The notes beneath the pieces are model-generated. The model made no database searches. It saw only the letters and a program-made list of their open reading frames with translations, and was not told where the DNA came from. The translations under genes were made by a program, and so were the position numbers. This document shows, one piece after another, positions 1 to 12,680 of a stretch of 64,000 nucleotides of DNA. This DNA is from Abelmoschus esculentus (taxonomy: Eukaryota > Streptophyta > Magnoliopsida > Malvales > Malvaceae). The stretch is taken from contig JAUCBN010000055.1 of the NCBI GenBank assembly GCA_035048815.1, positions 3,948,501 through 4,012,500 of the forward strand. Direction: 5' to 3'. Every line of letters starts with the position of its first letter. The first letter of the stretch is position 1.

Positions 1-788
1 TAAATATTAATCCCTAAATTAATTCTCATGTCTAATTCTATTTTTTAAGACTAATTATATTTACTAATATTTTAAATTCATCAAATTATAGATACACTTA
101 ATTATATGTCATGTAAATATTAAGTCTTGTTAATATTAGTTTAGGTTAATAACATGTCAGGTTCAAAACAAGTCATGTCATTTATCAGGTTGGGTAAAAT
201 CAGGTCTCGGGTCGATTCAGTCAGGTAATATCGGTTATCTGCCAGGTCAGACTCGAGTTCGGGTTTGTTTCAGTTGGATGCAGGTCGGGTTTCGGGTCCA
301 CAGTAACAGGTTGAAAATCGGGTTCGAGTCATTTTCGATTGGATACAGTTCGGGTTCGGTTACTGCAATAACAGGTTTAACTTGGGTTCGGGTTAACAAT
401 AGTCAGATACAGATCGGGTTCGGGTCATTGCATTCCCGGGTCAAAACATGTTTTGACTCGAACATGTTTCAGTCGGGTTTTTAGGTCGGGTCAGCTTTTT
501 ACATTCCTACTCTCAAGTTGGTACTTAATGAATTTTTGCTCCCAAATTGGTACTTAAATTAGACATATTCTCTCAAGTTGACACTAAAGAACTTTTACTC
601 TCAAGTTGATACTTAAACTAGATATGTTCTCCCAAATTCGTACCACAACTTATACATTATATTAATTTGATCCTTAATCGAAACAAATCAATAAATTTAA
701 CACTTTATATTTATAAATTTTGTCAAAATATTTTTTTTGTTATTATCTTAAAATATTTGTTTTTCTCTCAGAAATGCTACATTACTTC
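1..788. other. A+T-rich intergenic DNA with a G-rich degenerate array
   Basis: No gene is visible. From about 180 to 490 the plus strand carries many imperfect copies of a CGGGTTCGGGTC-like phrase. Between about 510 and 650 there are several copies of a TCTCAAGTTGATACTTAA-like phrase. The rest is A+T-rich. Short open frames here are a by-product of the G-rich repeat. Confidence 0.7.
180..490. repeat. Degenerate GGGTCGGGTT minisatellite
   Basis: Imperfect repeats of GGGTCGGGTT / GGGTTCGGGT recur at roughly 10 to 40 bp spacing, for example near 199, 256, 283, 320, 345, 385, 414 and 483. Period and copies are irregular, so this is an old array. It has no coding evidence. Confidence 0.6.
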
Positions 789-1286
789 TATTAAAGATGG
801 CTTGAAACTCCAAAGCCATTAATGTTGAATTAATGGAATAGTTTTAGAAACTGAGAAAAATTAATTTCCATTAATTTTCTCATGAGTTATTTAAAAGAAT
901 AGTCCCTGGAGCTCAACTATAAATAAGCACGAAAATTTTCGTTTTAGATCATCCTAGAATCCAACCATCTCTCCCATTTGGTTCTTTCTTCTCTCATTTG
1001 TTGTATTCGAGAATTCTTAAGAGTTCCATTTGTTTGAACCATTTTGGTAATGGTGAATTTATCATCCGTTGATGGTGCCCGAGGAGTAGACATTTGTCGA
1101 ACCTCGTAAATTCTCTGTGTTATCTCAATTATTTATTTTGGTCGTTTATTGGGTTTTTCCTTGGATTAAAATATTCAATAGTTTTATGGGTTTGTCCGTT
1201 GTACAAATTTTGGTGATTTCAATCTTGACATTTCAACTAAGATTTGAAGCTACGTTCGTGTGGGAAATAACCCGGTTTCCTCAACA
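789..1286 (+). repeat. 5' LTR of the copia element
   Basis: About 498 bp, matching 4955-5400 and 7196-7252. The first dinucleotide is TA where the 3' LTR has TG, and it ends in ACA. A TATA-like CTATAAATAAG lies near 919 in the U3-R part. Many single-base differences from the 3' LTR are visible. Confidence 0.9.
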
Positions 1287-1288
1287 AT

Positions 1289-1300
1289 TGGTATCAGATC
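1289..1300 (+). promoter_or_regulatory. Primer binding site, initiator Met tRNA type
   Basis: TGGTATCAGATC begins three bases after the 5' LTR. It differs in one base from the usual plant copia site TGGTATCAGAGC, complementary to the 3' end of initiator methionine tRNA. Confidence 0.85.
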
Positions 1301-1552
1301 TTTGGTGAAGGTTATCTCGGTTACTCAATTGATGCAAAGAATTATGATATTGTGACAGTGCATGTCTAGGAAAGTTTTGTTTAGGAAATGCTTGGTATTT
1401 AAGTGATTCGTGTGATCCAGCTCTCTTTCATGGAAAATTACCTAGTATAGTGTTCTTAGTATCCAATTCTTGTTGTTGAATATTGTTCGTTGTCATGGGA
1501 AAAAGACAATTTAGATGGGGCATCAAGCTCTTTTATTATACCAATAAGGAGA

Positions 1553-4500
1553 ATGATGTCAAATACAAGCTTCTCAGTAGAGTTGTTCGATGGATCCGAT
1601 CATTTCGACATGTGGCAAGGTGAGGTGCAAGATTTTTTATTCCAATAAGGTTTGTATGTTTCCATTAAAGAAGAAAAACCCGTAGATATGAAGCAGAACG
1701 ATTGGAAAACAATCAACCGTATGGCATGCGGTACGATTCGATCTTGTCTTTCCAGGGAGTTGAAGTATGTCTATAAGAATGAGACTTATGCATGCAAGAT
1801 GTGGAAAGCATTAGAGAAAAATTTCCTAAAGAAAAGCTCTCAAAATCGTCTCTATATGAAGAAAAGATTGTTTAGATTTGATTATCAACTAGGCACCGGT
1901 ATGAATGAATACATCACTTTAATGAGTTAGTGTCAGATTTATTGAGCATGGATGAAACTTTTAAAGATGAGGATTTGACTTTAATGTGTTATCATCACTT
2001 CCAGATGAATTTAATCACCTTGAAATAACGTTACTTCATGAAAAGAAAGAAGTATCTTTTAAAGATGTAACTGCTGCTTTTTATAGTTACGAGCTCAAGA
2101 AGAAAACCAAGATAAAGAACAAGAATAATACAACGAAGGCCATGCTGGCAAGAGGTCGCTCGAAAAGCCAAAGATCAAAGTGGAGAGGGAGAACAAAGTC
2201 ATTGGAAGAAAGATTGTCCGAAGCTAAAGAAGAAAGGGAAAATTGCTCCAGATGTATATGTTGCAGAGCATGATACTAATGACTATGAAATATCAATAGT
2301 TGCTTCACCATCAACTTTCCATTCAAATGAGTGGATATTGGATTCAGGTTGCACCTATCATATGTCCCCTAATCGAGAGTGATTCTCCGATTTAGCAGAA
2401 TTAAATGGAGGAGTTGTTTATATGGGCAATGACAACGCTTGTAAAACCTTTGGGATAGGTTCAATTCGATTGAAGAATCAAAATAGATCAACTAGAGTTT
2501 TGACTGATGTTCGTTATGTGCCCAATTTAAAGAATAATCTCATCTCGTTGGGAGACTTGGAATCTAAAGGCTTAGATGTTAATATGAGAGATAAAATTTT
2601 AAAAGTTACATCTGGTGTGTTGGTGATAATGAAGGGCATCAGGAAAAATTTGTATTACTACCAAGGTAGTACAGTTATTGGAGCAGGAGCTTCCGATTGA
2701 GACATATTGGATTCAACCATGTTATGGCATATGCGGTTCGGACACGCTGGTGAGAAATCCTTGCAAATTCTGGCAAAGCAAAGATTGTTGAAAGGTGCAA
2801 AGGCTTGCAAGTTAAACTTTTGTGAGCATTGTGTTCTTTGAAACCAAAAGAGAGTGAAATTCGGCACCGCTATCCATAATACGAAAGGTATTTTGGATTA
2901 TGTTCACTCAAATATATCGGGTCCTTTTAAAACAACATCATTGGGAGGAAAACACTATTTTATAACTTTTATCGATGACTTTTCGAGAAGAGTTTGGGTG
3001 TATACAATGAAGTCTAAAGATGAAGTGCTCAAAGTTTTCATAAAGTGAAAAATATAATTGAGAAACAGATTGGCAAGAAGATCAAATGAATTAGGATGGA
3101 CAATGGAGCAGAATATAGAATTGATCCGCTCTTTAACGTTTCCCAAGAGTTTGGTATTGTTCGACACTTCACTGTTAGACATAAACCACAACAGAAAGGG
3201 ATGACAGAGCGTATAAATCGAACGATACTTGAGAAAGTTTAATGTATATTGTCCAATGCTGGGTTGGACAAATCATTTTGAGCTGAGACTGTGACATATG
3301 CTGGTCATCTCATCAATTGTCTACCGTCATCAATGATTGAAAGAAAAATACCATTTGAGGTATGGTCTGGAAAACCCGCTAAAGATTATGATTCCTTATA
3401 TTTATTTGGATCCACTGTATACTATCATGTGAAGGATTCAAAGCTTGATCCTAAAGCAAAGAAGGCTCTCTTCATGGGAATCACCTATGGAGTGAAGGGA
3501 TTTCGTCTTTGGTGCTTAGAGAGAAAGAAGATAATTTGTAGCAGAGATGTTACCTTTGATGATTCTGTCTTATTGAAGAAGGTAACAAATGGAGATGTTT
3601 AGACGGGTAGTACTCCACAACAGGTGGAGTGTACTCCAAAACAGGTGGAGCTTTAGCGGACGGTGGTTAGACCAGTAATTGATGTTACTGATTTTCTAGC
3701 ACCAATAGATGATTCAGAAGATGAAGATGTACAAACCCAAGAATCATTGGAGACACCAGAACCACTTGCATTTATAAGTCCAAAGAGAGAAATTCGTAGA
3801 CCTACTTGATTTACAGATATGGTAACCTATGCCCTTCCAATTGTTGATGATGATATCTCTGTCACTTATCAAGAAGCAATGCAAAGCTTAGAAAGTGACA
3901 AGTGAAAAAGCGCTATGAATGAAGAAATGCAATCTCTCTAGAAGAACAACACCTGAGATTTAACGTATTTACCAAAAGGTAAAAGGAAAATTAGATGCAA
4001 GTGGATATTTTTTAAAGAAAGATAAATCTTCTAGCAAGAAAGATATTCGCTATAAGGCAAAATTGGTAGCTAAAGGTTATGCTCAGAAGGAAGGAATTGA
4101 CTACAATAAAGTATTTCCCCCTGTTTTGAAGCATTCCTCCAATAGAATATTGTTGACCTTGGTAGCACAGTTGAATTTGGAGCTAGCTCAACTCGATGTA
4201 AAACCGAATTTCTTACACGGTGATTTAGAAGAGGAGATCTATATGACTTAGCCAGAAGGATACAAGAATGCTGGTAGTGAAAAATGGGTTTACAAGTTGA
4301 ACAAATCGCTTTATGGATTAAAATAATCTCCGAGGCAGTGGTACAAGCAATTTGATAGTTTTATGATGAGACAGAGGTAAGCAAGAAGTAAATACGACCA
4401 TTTTGTGTATTTGCAAAAGCTAGAAGATGGGTCTTTCATTTATCTTCTCTTGTATATTGATGATATGTTGGAGGTCTACTTTACAGTCTATAGTGTCTTT

Positions 4501-4830
4501 GTCTACTACAGAGGCAGAGTATATGGCTGTTTCGGAGGCTGTTAAAGAAGCGATTTGGCTTAACGGATTGTTGGAAGACTTTAGAGTTGTTCAAAGTCAC
4601 ATTAGTCTTTATTGTAACAATCAACGTGTTATTCATTTAGCGAAAAATCAAGTCTACCATTCAAGAACCAAGCACATCGACGTAAGATATCACATTGTGC
4701 GAGAGATATTTGAAGAAGGAAAGATTCTATTTTAGAAAATTATAAAAACAAAAAAGTTGCAGATATGTTGACCAAGGTGGTAACAACAATCAAGTTCAAT
4801 CATTATTTGAAATTGATTAATATCCTACGA
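1553..4830 (+). pseudogene. Broken gag-pol polyprotein of the Tnt1-like copia element
   Basis: Gag starts with MMSNTSFSVELFDG at 1553 and continues in pieces to about 2250, with an in-frame stop and frameshifts. A protease block near 2335 reads WILDSGCTYHM, keeping the catalytic DSG. The pre-integrase and integrase core run from about 2716 to 3600 (MWHMRFGHAG, FIDDFSRRVWVY, VWSGKP). Reverse transcriptase runs from about 3860, with LVAKGYAQKEGIDY and QLDVKPNFLHG, and reaches YIDDM near 4455-4470. It then jumps straight to the RNase H end (VSLSTTEAEYMAV, 4490 on; HIDVRYHIVRE). Most of the thumb and early RNase H is therefore deleted. Many stops make a functional product impossible. Confidence 0.9.
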
Positions 4831-4942
4831 GTTTGAGAACCTTCGGGTGTATGGCACTCGTGAGCGCATTTGGAGACACTAAAGAAGATAACTTTATTTG
4901 AGGAATTGAGGAATATTTGAGAAGCTTGGTGAATTTCAAGCC

Positions 4943-4954
4943 AAGGTGGAGATT
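4943..4954 (+). promoter_or_regulatory. Polypurine tract of the copia element
   Basis: A purine-rich AAGGTGGAGATT abuts the first base of the 3' LTR at 4955, where plus-strand DNA synthesis is primed in copia elements. Confidence 0.75.
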
Positions 4955-7252
4955 TGTTAAAGATGGCTTGAAACTCCAAAGCCATTAATGTTGAATTAAT
5001 GGAATAGTTTTAGAAAACAAGAAAAATTAATTTTGATTAATTTTCTCATGTGTTATTTACAAGAATGGTCCCTGGAGCTCAACTATAAATAGGCATGAAC
5101 TTTTTTATTTTAGATCATCCTAGAATCCTAACCATTTCTCCCTTTTGGTTATTTCTTGCCCCATTTGTTGTATTCAGGAATTCTTAAGAATTTTATTTGT
5201 TTGTACCATTTTGGTAATAGTAAAGTTATCATCCGTTGATGGTGCCCGAGGAGTAGACATTTTTCAAAACTCGTAAATTCTCTGTGTTCTCTCTATTATT
5301 TATTTTGGTTGTTTATTGGGTTTTTCCTTGGATTATAATATTCAATAGTTTGATGGGTTTGTCCGTTGTGCAAATTTTGGTGATTTCAATCTCGGTATTT
5401 TGATAACTCCGCAAAAAGGCTATATTTGAAGCCTTTTCACTTAAGTTATTTGTTGTCTTTAAGTGCATATAGGATCATTTATATGCATGTAGGATCATAA
5501 CATTGTATTTGGCGGTTGTTTATGCCTTGACATTTATGGTGCGGTAATAGAAGCTATTTTACGGGGAAGGTTATGTTGTGGATGATGATGTACAGGTAAA
5601 GAAAAGCTGGGAGCAAGGGAGATTTTTCATGACATTTGTAGAAGGAAAACAGAAGAAAAATGTAATGACAAAATGGAGACATCCAGACCTGTAAAAAAGG
5701 ACAAGAAGATATTTTGTAGAGGAGTGCCAGCTAGTGTTGTACGTGAGGCTGACCATAACCACCTTAGAGGGAACCACTATCACCTGACAGAATTGAAAAT
5801 CATGTGAGTGGGGTGAAAAAAGGAGTTTACCTAAATCCTAAGATATTCTTCCCCACTTTAAAAAGAATGATTACCTAAGAGAAAAGGAGAACCTTTTTGG
5901 GAGGAGAGAAAGAGCTTTAGAGCGGATTGTAAAGCAAGCAAGAGGCGGCGGAAAGCTTCCAACTTTCTTCTTAAACCACCGTCCGAAGGTTTCCTCCATT
6001 GATAGAGCTTCAAGGGAGTGGCGTGCTAGGCACCCTAGAGGGGCTAGCACGTTAAAGAGTCTCTATGGTGGTCGAAGAGCTGGCGGTAGCGTGCATCGAG
6101 GGTGTCTTCTAACCTTTCCCTTTGCTTTATTTCTTATGTTTGAGAGGTTGTTGTGGATGATCTGTTTTAAACATTTTTACACCATCATGTTTAAGCTTTA
6201 TTTGGTGAATGTTTTTTGTAGATGATTTAACTTTATTTCTTATGAATATATTAGCATGCTACGTGTTTGTTTGTTTGCTTTGCTCATTCTTTTAAATTAT
6301 CTAAGCTTGTAAGAGGAATGAGATTATCCTTTTGTATAGTGCTAGGTGTTCGAGAGAAACTTAGACATAGATCCTTATTGTTCGGGAGAAACCAAGGGAG
6401 GATCGACGTGAGCAATGAGTTCTAGACTGCAAATACAGCCTAATCTGACCTTAGGTGCTCGAGAGAGACTTAAGTGAGGGTATAACGACTAAAAGGAGTA
6501 TGCTTTGTCGATAGGCTAGATTTCACTACTGAGAACGAGAGGAGATGTCATGGTATTTTAGTCTGTCAGGTTCCTTTGACTCGAGAGAGCGGGAACATGT
6601 TAGAAAACTCTATCGAGTGAATAGGCCATATAGCATCTAGTGGTTCGAAGGATTGAGTTTAAGAAGTCCATAATAAATCCATCATTCATTCCTAGTAGAG
6701 CTTATCAATCAAGGATTATTACATCATATTGCTTACTTTCGTATTTTCTCATTTCGCTTTTGCATTGGCATTTACAAAGTGTTTCTTCTGTTTACTTGTC
6801 CACTTGCAATCATATTGCTATACTCTTCGCACACTGCTATCATACTGCCACTCTGCCATCACCTTACATTTTATTTTGCCTTGACAATTTTAATTGCTTG
6901 TTTGCTTGCATTCTAAAATTGTGATAACATTTTTCACCATTACACCTTTACCACATTCCACCGTACATTCACACTATTTGTCCCTTTAGTCTCATTTGTC
7001 TATACCAATTTACTTATTTTTCTTTTAGTTAGTGACCTTTTTGCCTTGACAAAGTTGCCTTGAACTTTTGTCTTGATCCTTGTGGGAACGATACTCACTT
7101 ACCCTTTATTACTTGTATTACTATGTATACTTGCACGATTGTGTATACTTGCACATATTTTCGCGTAAATTATAGCACTACACAATGTGGACCCCATTTT
7201 GACTCAGATTTGAAGCTATGTTCGTGTGGGAAATAACCTGGTTTCCTCAACA
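4955..7252 (+). repeat. 3' LTR of the copia element, split by an insertion
   Basis: Positions 4955-5400 and 7196-7252 align end to end with the 5' LTR. It starts TGTTAAAGATGG and ends CTCAACA. The break lies in the last 60 bases, between ATTTTGA copies at 5397-5403 and 7196-7202. Confidence 0.9.
5401..7195 (+). mobile_element. 1.8 kb LTR-like insertion inside the copia 3' LTR
   Basis: The inserted block begins TGATAACTCCGC and is flanked by a repeated ATTTTGA (5397-5403 and 7196-7202), part or all of which is the target duplication. No protein domain is seen. Its right part has a GTGGGAACGATACTCAC phrase followed by GCACGATTGTGTATACTTGC, a style typical of the 3' ends of Athila/Tat-type gypsy LTRs. 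I infer a solo or truncated gypsy LTR. The right edge (GGACCCC) does not end in CA, so the exact class is uncertain. Confidence 0.6.
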
Positions 7253-9307
7253 ATTTCCTTCATATAATAAAAGTTTAACAATAACTTATTGTTTTGTCCT
7301 AGAATGAAGTTATTCAATTTTTCTTTAATCTTATATACTCATTTGATTTGGCAATATCATATTTTTTTATTAAATTGACATAAATTTAAAATATTAAAAG
7401 TTAAATTTATTGAATTATTTTGAATTGAGATCAAATTGATAGAATGCATAAGTTTTTAAAACTAAATTGCTAATAAAAATATCAAAACCACGGATGAAGT
7501 TAAAGTTCGGGTATCAACTTAAGAACAAAATATTTTTAGGTATCAATTTAAAAAATATCTAATTCAAGTGTCAATTTATGAATAATTTTTTTAAATATCA
7601 ACTTAAAAAATATATTTATTTTAAATACAAAATATATATTTAAATATTTAAAATATAATAAAATGAATGATTTAAGGTGACCGGAACTCGATTGGAATGA
7701 GTTTAAAAAAAGGATGTAAACCTGTGTTTAATAAATTCTATATAAATTTTTTTGATACCTATATTTTTTACAAAATATTTTTTACTCATGTTATTATGAA
7801 ATGTGAATAAATTTAATATATAATTTAATTTATAATTGTATTATTTATTATTTAAAGATAAATAAGTAATAAAATTTAGTTTCATGAGGTGAAATTGATT
7901 AAATGAAATTATCATAAGCACTATTAATATAAATAAATATATATATGTAACTTAAATTTTATTTGAATTATTTGGTCGAGTTTATGAAATTATGAGTCAT
8001 GTATTTTTATATCGAATCTCTCAATAAATTTGAAACTAGTACCAATTTAAATAGTTTTCTATAACCTTATATAATATGCATATATAATTCTTTCTATTTT
8101 TCCATAAGTGATATATATATATATATATAAATTAAAATATTTGACTGAAACTTAAAAATTAATTTATTAATTAATATCATATCAATCATTTAATCGTAGT
8201 TAATGATTAAGGATAATTTTATAATAAAAATTAAAATTTAATTCTTATTATGTAATTTTTAAAGCATGATGACCATTTTATAATAAAAATAAAAATAAAA
8301 TTTAATAATTATTATATAAATTTTAAAAATTTTATAAATTTAATGATCATTTATATACTTTACCCGATAAACATCCAATTTTTTTCACCTTATTTAGTAT
8401 TTTAAAATTTTGTGCTCAATTTATATTTTTTAAAATGTAATGATTCTTATTAAAATCAATTTAGTGATCATTTATTTTAATATTTTATATTATTGATTCA
8501 ATGGAATATAGTGGACATTCTTCCACTTGAAATATCACTTGAAATAATGACAAATAATTATTGTATATATAATAATATCCCTTGTGTATAAATTAGAAGT
8601 TTAGTAGCATTAATTTAATTTCCTTTTTAAGTTACAAAATAATGACAAATTGCAGTGATTGTGATAGATAAATTATTATAATAACACTTGAAATTTCAAG
8701 GCAATATTATTATATATATCATCTAATATGAATAATATTTTACATACATCGATACATAATTCTCATAGACCGTCAACGAATTACATCAATTGAGCAAAAT
8801 AAATATATCGGAGGATTTATAAATAAATTTTATTAAATCTATTTAAACCTAATTATAATTAATTTTGATTATTATTTTCTTTCTCTTGTTATGTCATGAA
8901 GTGGATTGCTAACAAGGAGGTTTGATTGTTTTGGTTTCATCGGTTTATGTTTTTCTTTTGGCAAAATACAAAAAAAAAAAAAAAAATGCTCATAAGATGT
9001 GATTGTATAATTATTTTGGTTACATATTTTTAAGTATTTTAGTTAATTAATGATGTAAACTATACGACAATCCAAAATTAACATAACAATATCATATAAA
9101 CAAAAATGTTAACTTGAAAGAAAGACATGCCAATCATTTTTTTTAAATTATATAAAATATAAAAATTATTTTTTATGATGATGTGTCATTAAATCAAGTC
9201 ATTTTAAGTTATTTATCATTAGTTGATCATTATTTTTTATCTAAAAAAGAGTTATTTTGATATAAAATGATGAAAGTTAAAGTGTTTCAAAAAAAAAAAA
9301 AGCTTAA
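7253..9307. other. A+T-rich intergenic DNA
   Basis: No gene or recognisable element. Contains an (AT)n tract at about 8108-8129, an A-run near 8970-8987, and long A+T-rich stretches with no open frame of interest. Confidence 0.7.
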
Positions 9308-10286
9308 GGTCATTTTTGTTCTTGTATAGTCCCAACTTATCAATTTCGCTCATATAATATTTTTGCATCAATTTAGCTCCTAAAGTAGTCAAATTACATC
9401 ATTATTTCCCCTTGATTGACGTAAGCCAACATTGAGTGTTACATTGTTGACGTAGAGATCAACAATATTGACGTGACAGTTCTTGTGTGATGACGAGATA
9501 ATCCATGTTTGAAGATGACATGAAAGATATGCAAAAAATTGATTTTCTGGTTGAGTATGAGGACAAAATTGATTTTAGGTAAAAAAATATGAATTTAATA
9601 AAATATTAAAAATACTAAAATAATATAAAAATAATAAAAAAAAAATTTTTATTTAATGTGTGACTAAAAATAAAAAACTATAAAATTATAAAATTAAAAT
9701 ATTAGAATCTATTAAATTTTAAATTATTAAAAAATTAAAACTTTAAAATAAATTCTGCACACGAATCTTAATTTCTAAATTTCAAATCTTAAAAATCTCA
9801 AACTCTTAATTTCAAATTTTAAATCTTAAACTTTAATTGAAAATTTCATCAATATAAAGTGACTATGAATCATAAAAATATGTGTACAAATTTTAATAAG
9901 ATAAAGGGTTTAAATTTTAGAATTGAAAGTTTGTGGTTTATAAATTAAGCTTAAAGTATAGAATTTAATTTTTTTAGTATCAATAGATTGAGGGACTAAA
10001 AAGAATCGAGAACTTTTATTTTGTTGAGAGAATCATATTAACCCTATTTTAAGATCCTTTGTTCTTTACAATTTTTAGGGAAAGAAAAACAAAATCTTCT
10101 AAATTTTTTACAAGGTTTTTATTTTTTTAATACTTTATGAATTTTAAATTGTAATTATTGAATCATTTATAATTTATTTGCCTATGATATTTTAATTTTA
10201 TAAGTTTTACTTATTTTTAGATATTTTAACTTATTTTATTTTTTTAAAATTATTTATTAATAAAATATTTTAAATATTTTTTTATT

Positions 10287-12378
10287 CGTCACAACCTGAG
10301 TTTCGGGACTCGAAATCAGTTTAACCTGAGGTTGTGAGCCTCGTGTTTGGGCCTTGAGGAATTTGTTGGGCTTAAGAGTTTAGAGATGAGTTTGGTTATG
10401 GATGGTGGCCCAAGAGTATTTTGGTAAATGGATATTTAAGAGGAAAAGAAGGGGGAAAGCTTTTCTCTGCATTGTGCAGAGGGTGATTTCATCACCATCT
10501 TTATTGTCTTCTTCATCTTCTTTTCTCATCTTTCTCCCCCAAATCCATCAACCAAGGTAGAATTTTTATGTGTTAGTTGAGAGAATCATGTTCTGCTTAT
10601 AGAGGGAAGTTTGTTCAGCTTAGAAAGATCTTTCTTTCAAGGTAAGTTTGATATAAAATGGTGGAAGTTGGGTTTTTGGTTGGGTGGTTGGATGAGCGAG
10701 AATAGATTTTTAAGGAGGTTTTAGTGTGTTTAAAGGGGTGCTTTAACTTCCTTTAATCACCTATATAGTACAATAACCTCTTGGTATTCTTCCTTATAAT
10801 TGGAGAACAAGGAGAGCTATCAAGGTGCTTGGGCAAGGAGAAGGCTTGAGAGCTTGTTGTGAAACTTCTTCAGATCGTTTTGGAGGTTGGTAAACTTTCA
10901 AATCCTTTGTATTTTCATGGGCATCATCATTTTGGCATGCTTGATTGATTGTGTGATGATTTGGCTAGGATAGAGTCTTTGCATGCTTTAATGGTGTCTT
11001 GATCTATAGTTGATGAAATTATGTAAAATTGATTAGAAACTCATTTAAACTACTTCGATAATGAGTAGGAACGTTTTGGGATTGATTGAGGAAGTTTTGG
11101 TTAGGATTCTTAAGCTCTTCATGTTACAGACCTGCATTTCGTGTAGGGGGTATCGATACCTCTGGTATGGGTATCGATACTATAGAGATGACAATAGGCT
11201 GTCTGAGGCAGGCGTTTTGGAACGCATAGCCCGTGTATTGAAACCAAGTCCTCCAGTAACATTTTGGTTCGATACCCCCTTTGGGGCGTAACGAAACATA
11301 GGGTCATATCGATACCCCATATAGGTGTATCGATACGGGTTGGTCTTCCTTGGTCTTAAGTCAACTTGATAGCGTATCAAAACGCAAGGGAAGCATTTCG
11401 ATATTGGGTGTTTCGACCCCTTATACAGGCGTATCGATACGTTTGGACCATCTGCCCAAGATTTTAAGGGTTGAGTTTGAAGGTTCCATATTTTGTGTTA
11501 TGGGTTCATATGAGTCGTTTAAGCCATAAAATAATTAATGAAACTTGACATTGGTAATATGAAAATTGATACGAGAAATTATGCTTACTTGCTCGGTTTT
11601 GGCTTGGTTGAGGTATTGTTTGATGTAAGATCCTAGGTGGATTGTATTGTGTGGTTTGTGTCATTATTTGTTGGGATCCAGATACCCAGTGAGTGATAGT
11701 GTTGCAACAAAATGAAGACCATCCGATGTGAGATTCTGGGTGATGACTTTGCTCGATGTGAGATTCCGAGTGAAGACTCGATGCGAGATTTCGAGTATAT
11801 TAGCTCGATGTGAGATTCCGAGTAGCCCGATGTGAGATTCCTGGTCAAGTGAGTCCTCTAGTGTCGGGTTGGAAGTGGGATTCACTTTTGATTTGTTACT
11901 TTATGCTTTGGTTGCATTTGGCATATCATATCATCATATTCTTTATCTAGCATGTTTATTGTTATGATTCACTTGAAAGCACAGTCGATAGGTTGTGTAC
12001 CCACTGAGCTTTCGTAGCTCAGCATTTTGGAATTTGTTTCCATGCGTAGGTAAGTAAACGACGATCGTGTGGACATGGCGGAGCACCATCAGCTTAGGAC
12101 ATCAACATTGACCGGTTAGTAGATTATAGTTGCTAGATTATTAGGCTATGTATTCGTAGGACCATTGTTGTAATTGTAACTCTATTTGATTTAAATTGTC
12201 AGGATCAAATGTTTTATTAAACTTGTATTTGGAGCTCCATTAATACTTGAGATTTGTGAAACTACTTTTGATATTTAATGTCGCATTTGAAGGTATACCT
12301 GGTTTTGATTTTTAAAAGTTTTAAGGATACGGATTGGGTTTGTGGCCTAAATATAACTCCCAGGTTCGGGGCATTACA
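10287..12378 (+). mobile_element. Solo LTR, probable Ty3/gypsy
   Basis: The block starts CGTCACAACCTG (expected TG mutated to CG) and ends GGCATTACA. It is flanked by perfect TTATT duplications at 10282-10286 and 12379-12383. At 2092 bp with no coding domain, it looks like a gypsy LTR left by LTR-LTR recombination. It holds a cluster of GTATCGATAC-like palindromes (11148-11450) and five copies of a GATGTGAGATTC phrase (11725-11845). Confidence 0.85.
11725..11845 (+). repeat. Short tandem repeat inside the solo LTR
   Basis: GATGTGAGATTC or a one-base variant occurs five times within about 120 bp, at irregular spacing of about 22 to 39 bp, mostly followed by CGAGT. It lies in the LTR and is not coding. 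Confidence 0.7.
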
Positions 12379-12680
12379 TTATTAATTTTTATCTTATTTT
12401 AATATTTCACTCATTTTTTTCTTAAAAATTAATTTTATTATTGTACTCAACTATAACATCAAATTTTCCCTTAAATTCACTTGAAAAATCAATTTTTCCC
12501 TTTATCATATCATCTTCATATTTGGACTACCACATCAACATCATAACGGTTAATGTTGGATTTCGTTTGTTAAGGGACAAATAATAATACACTTCGACTA
12601 TTTCAAGAACTAAATTGGTGTGAAAACTATCATAGGAACGAAATTGATAAATTAAGACTATTACAAAAATAAAAATGACC

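Larger units (their letters stand above)
789..7252 (+). mobile_element. Ty1/copia retrotransposon, Tnt1-like, decayed and with a nested insertion
   Basis: Two LTRs flank a copia-order internal region: gag, protease, integrase, reverse transcriptase, RNase H. The 5' LTR is 789-1286. The 3' LTR is 4955-7252, interrupted at 5401-7195. Flanking bases are ACTTC (784-788) and ATTTC (7253-7257), a 5-bp target-site duplication with one change. The LTR pair differs at many positions and the coding region is broken, so the insertion is old. Similarity to Tnt1-94-type polyproteins is by recognition of motifs, not by a search. Confidence 0.92.
9308..12680. mobile_element. Foldback DNA element with long terminal inverted repeats, split by a solo LTR
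   Basis: The left arm starts GGTCATTTTTGTTCTTG (9308). Its reverse complement ends the right arm at 12680. Similarity extends inward for more than 100 bp: 9308-9425 matches the complement of about 12540-12680, including a shared CAATTTAG phrase. The A+T-rich interiors also mirror each other. Removing the LTR at 10287-12378 leaves about 1.3 kb. No transposase is present, so it is non-autonomous. I could not find a clean target duplication. Confidence 0.6.

Noticed and set aside
6640..6924. Hydrophobic 94-residue open frame in the inserted block
   Set aside because: Within LTR-like sequence; composition reflects T-rich DNA and no domain is seen.
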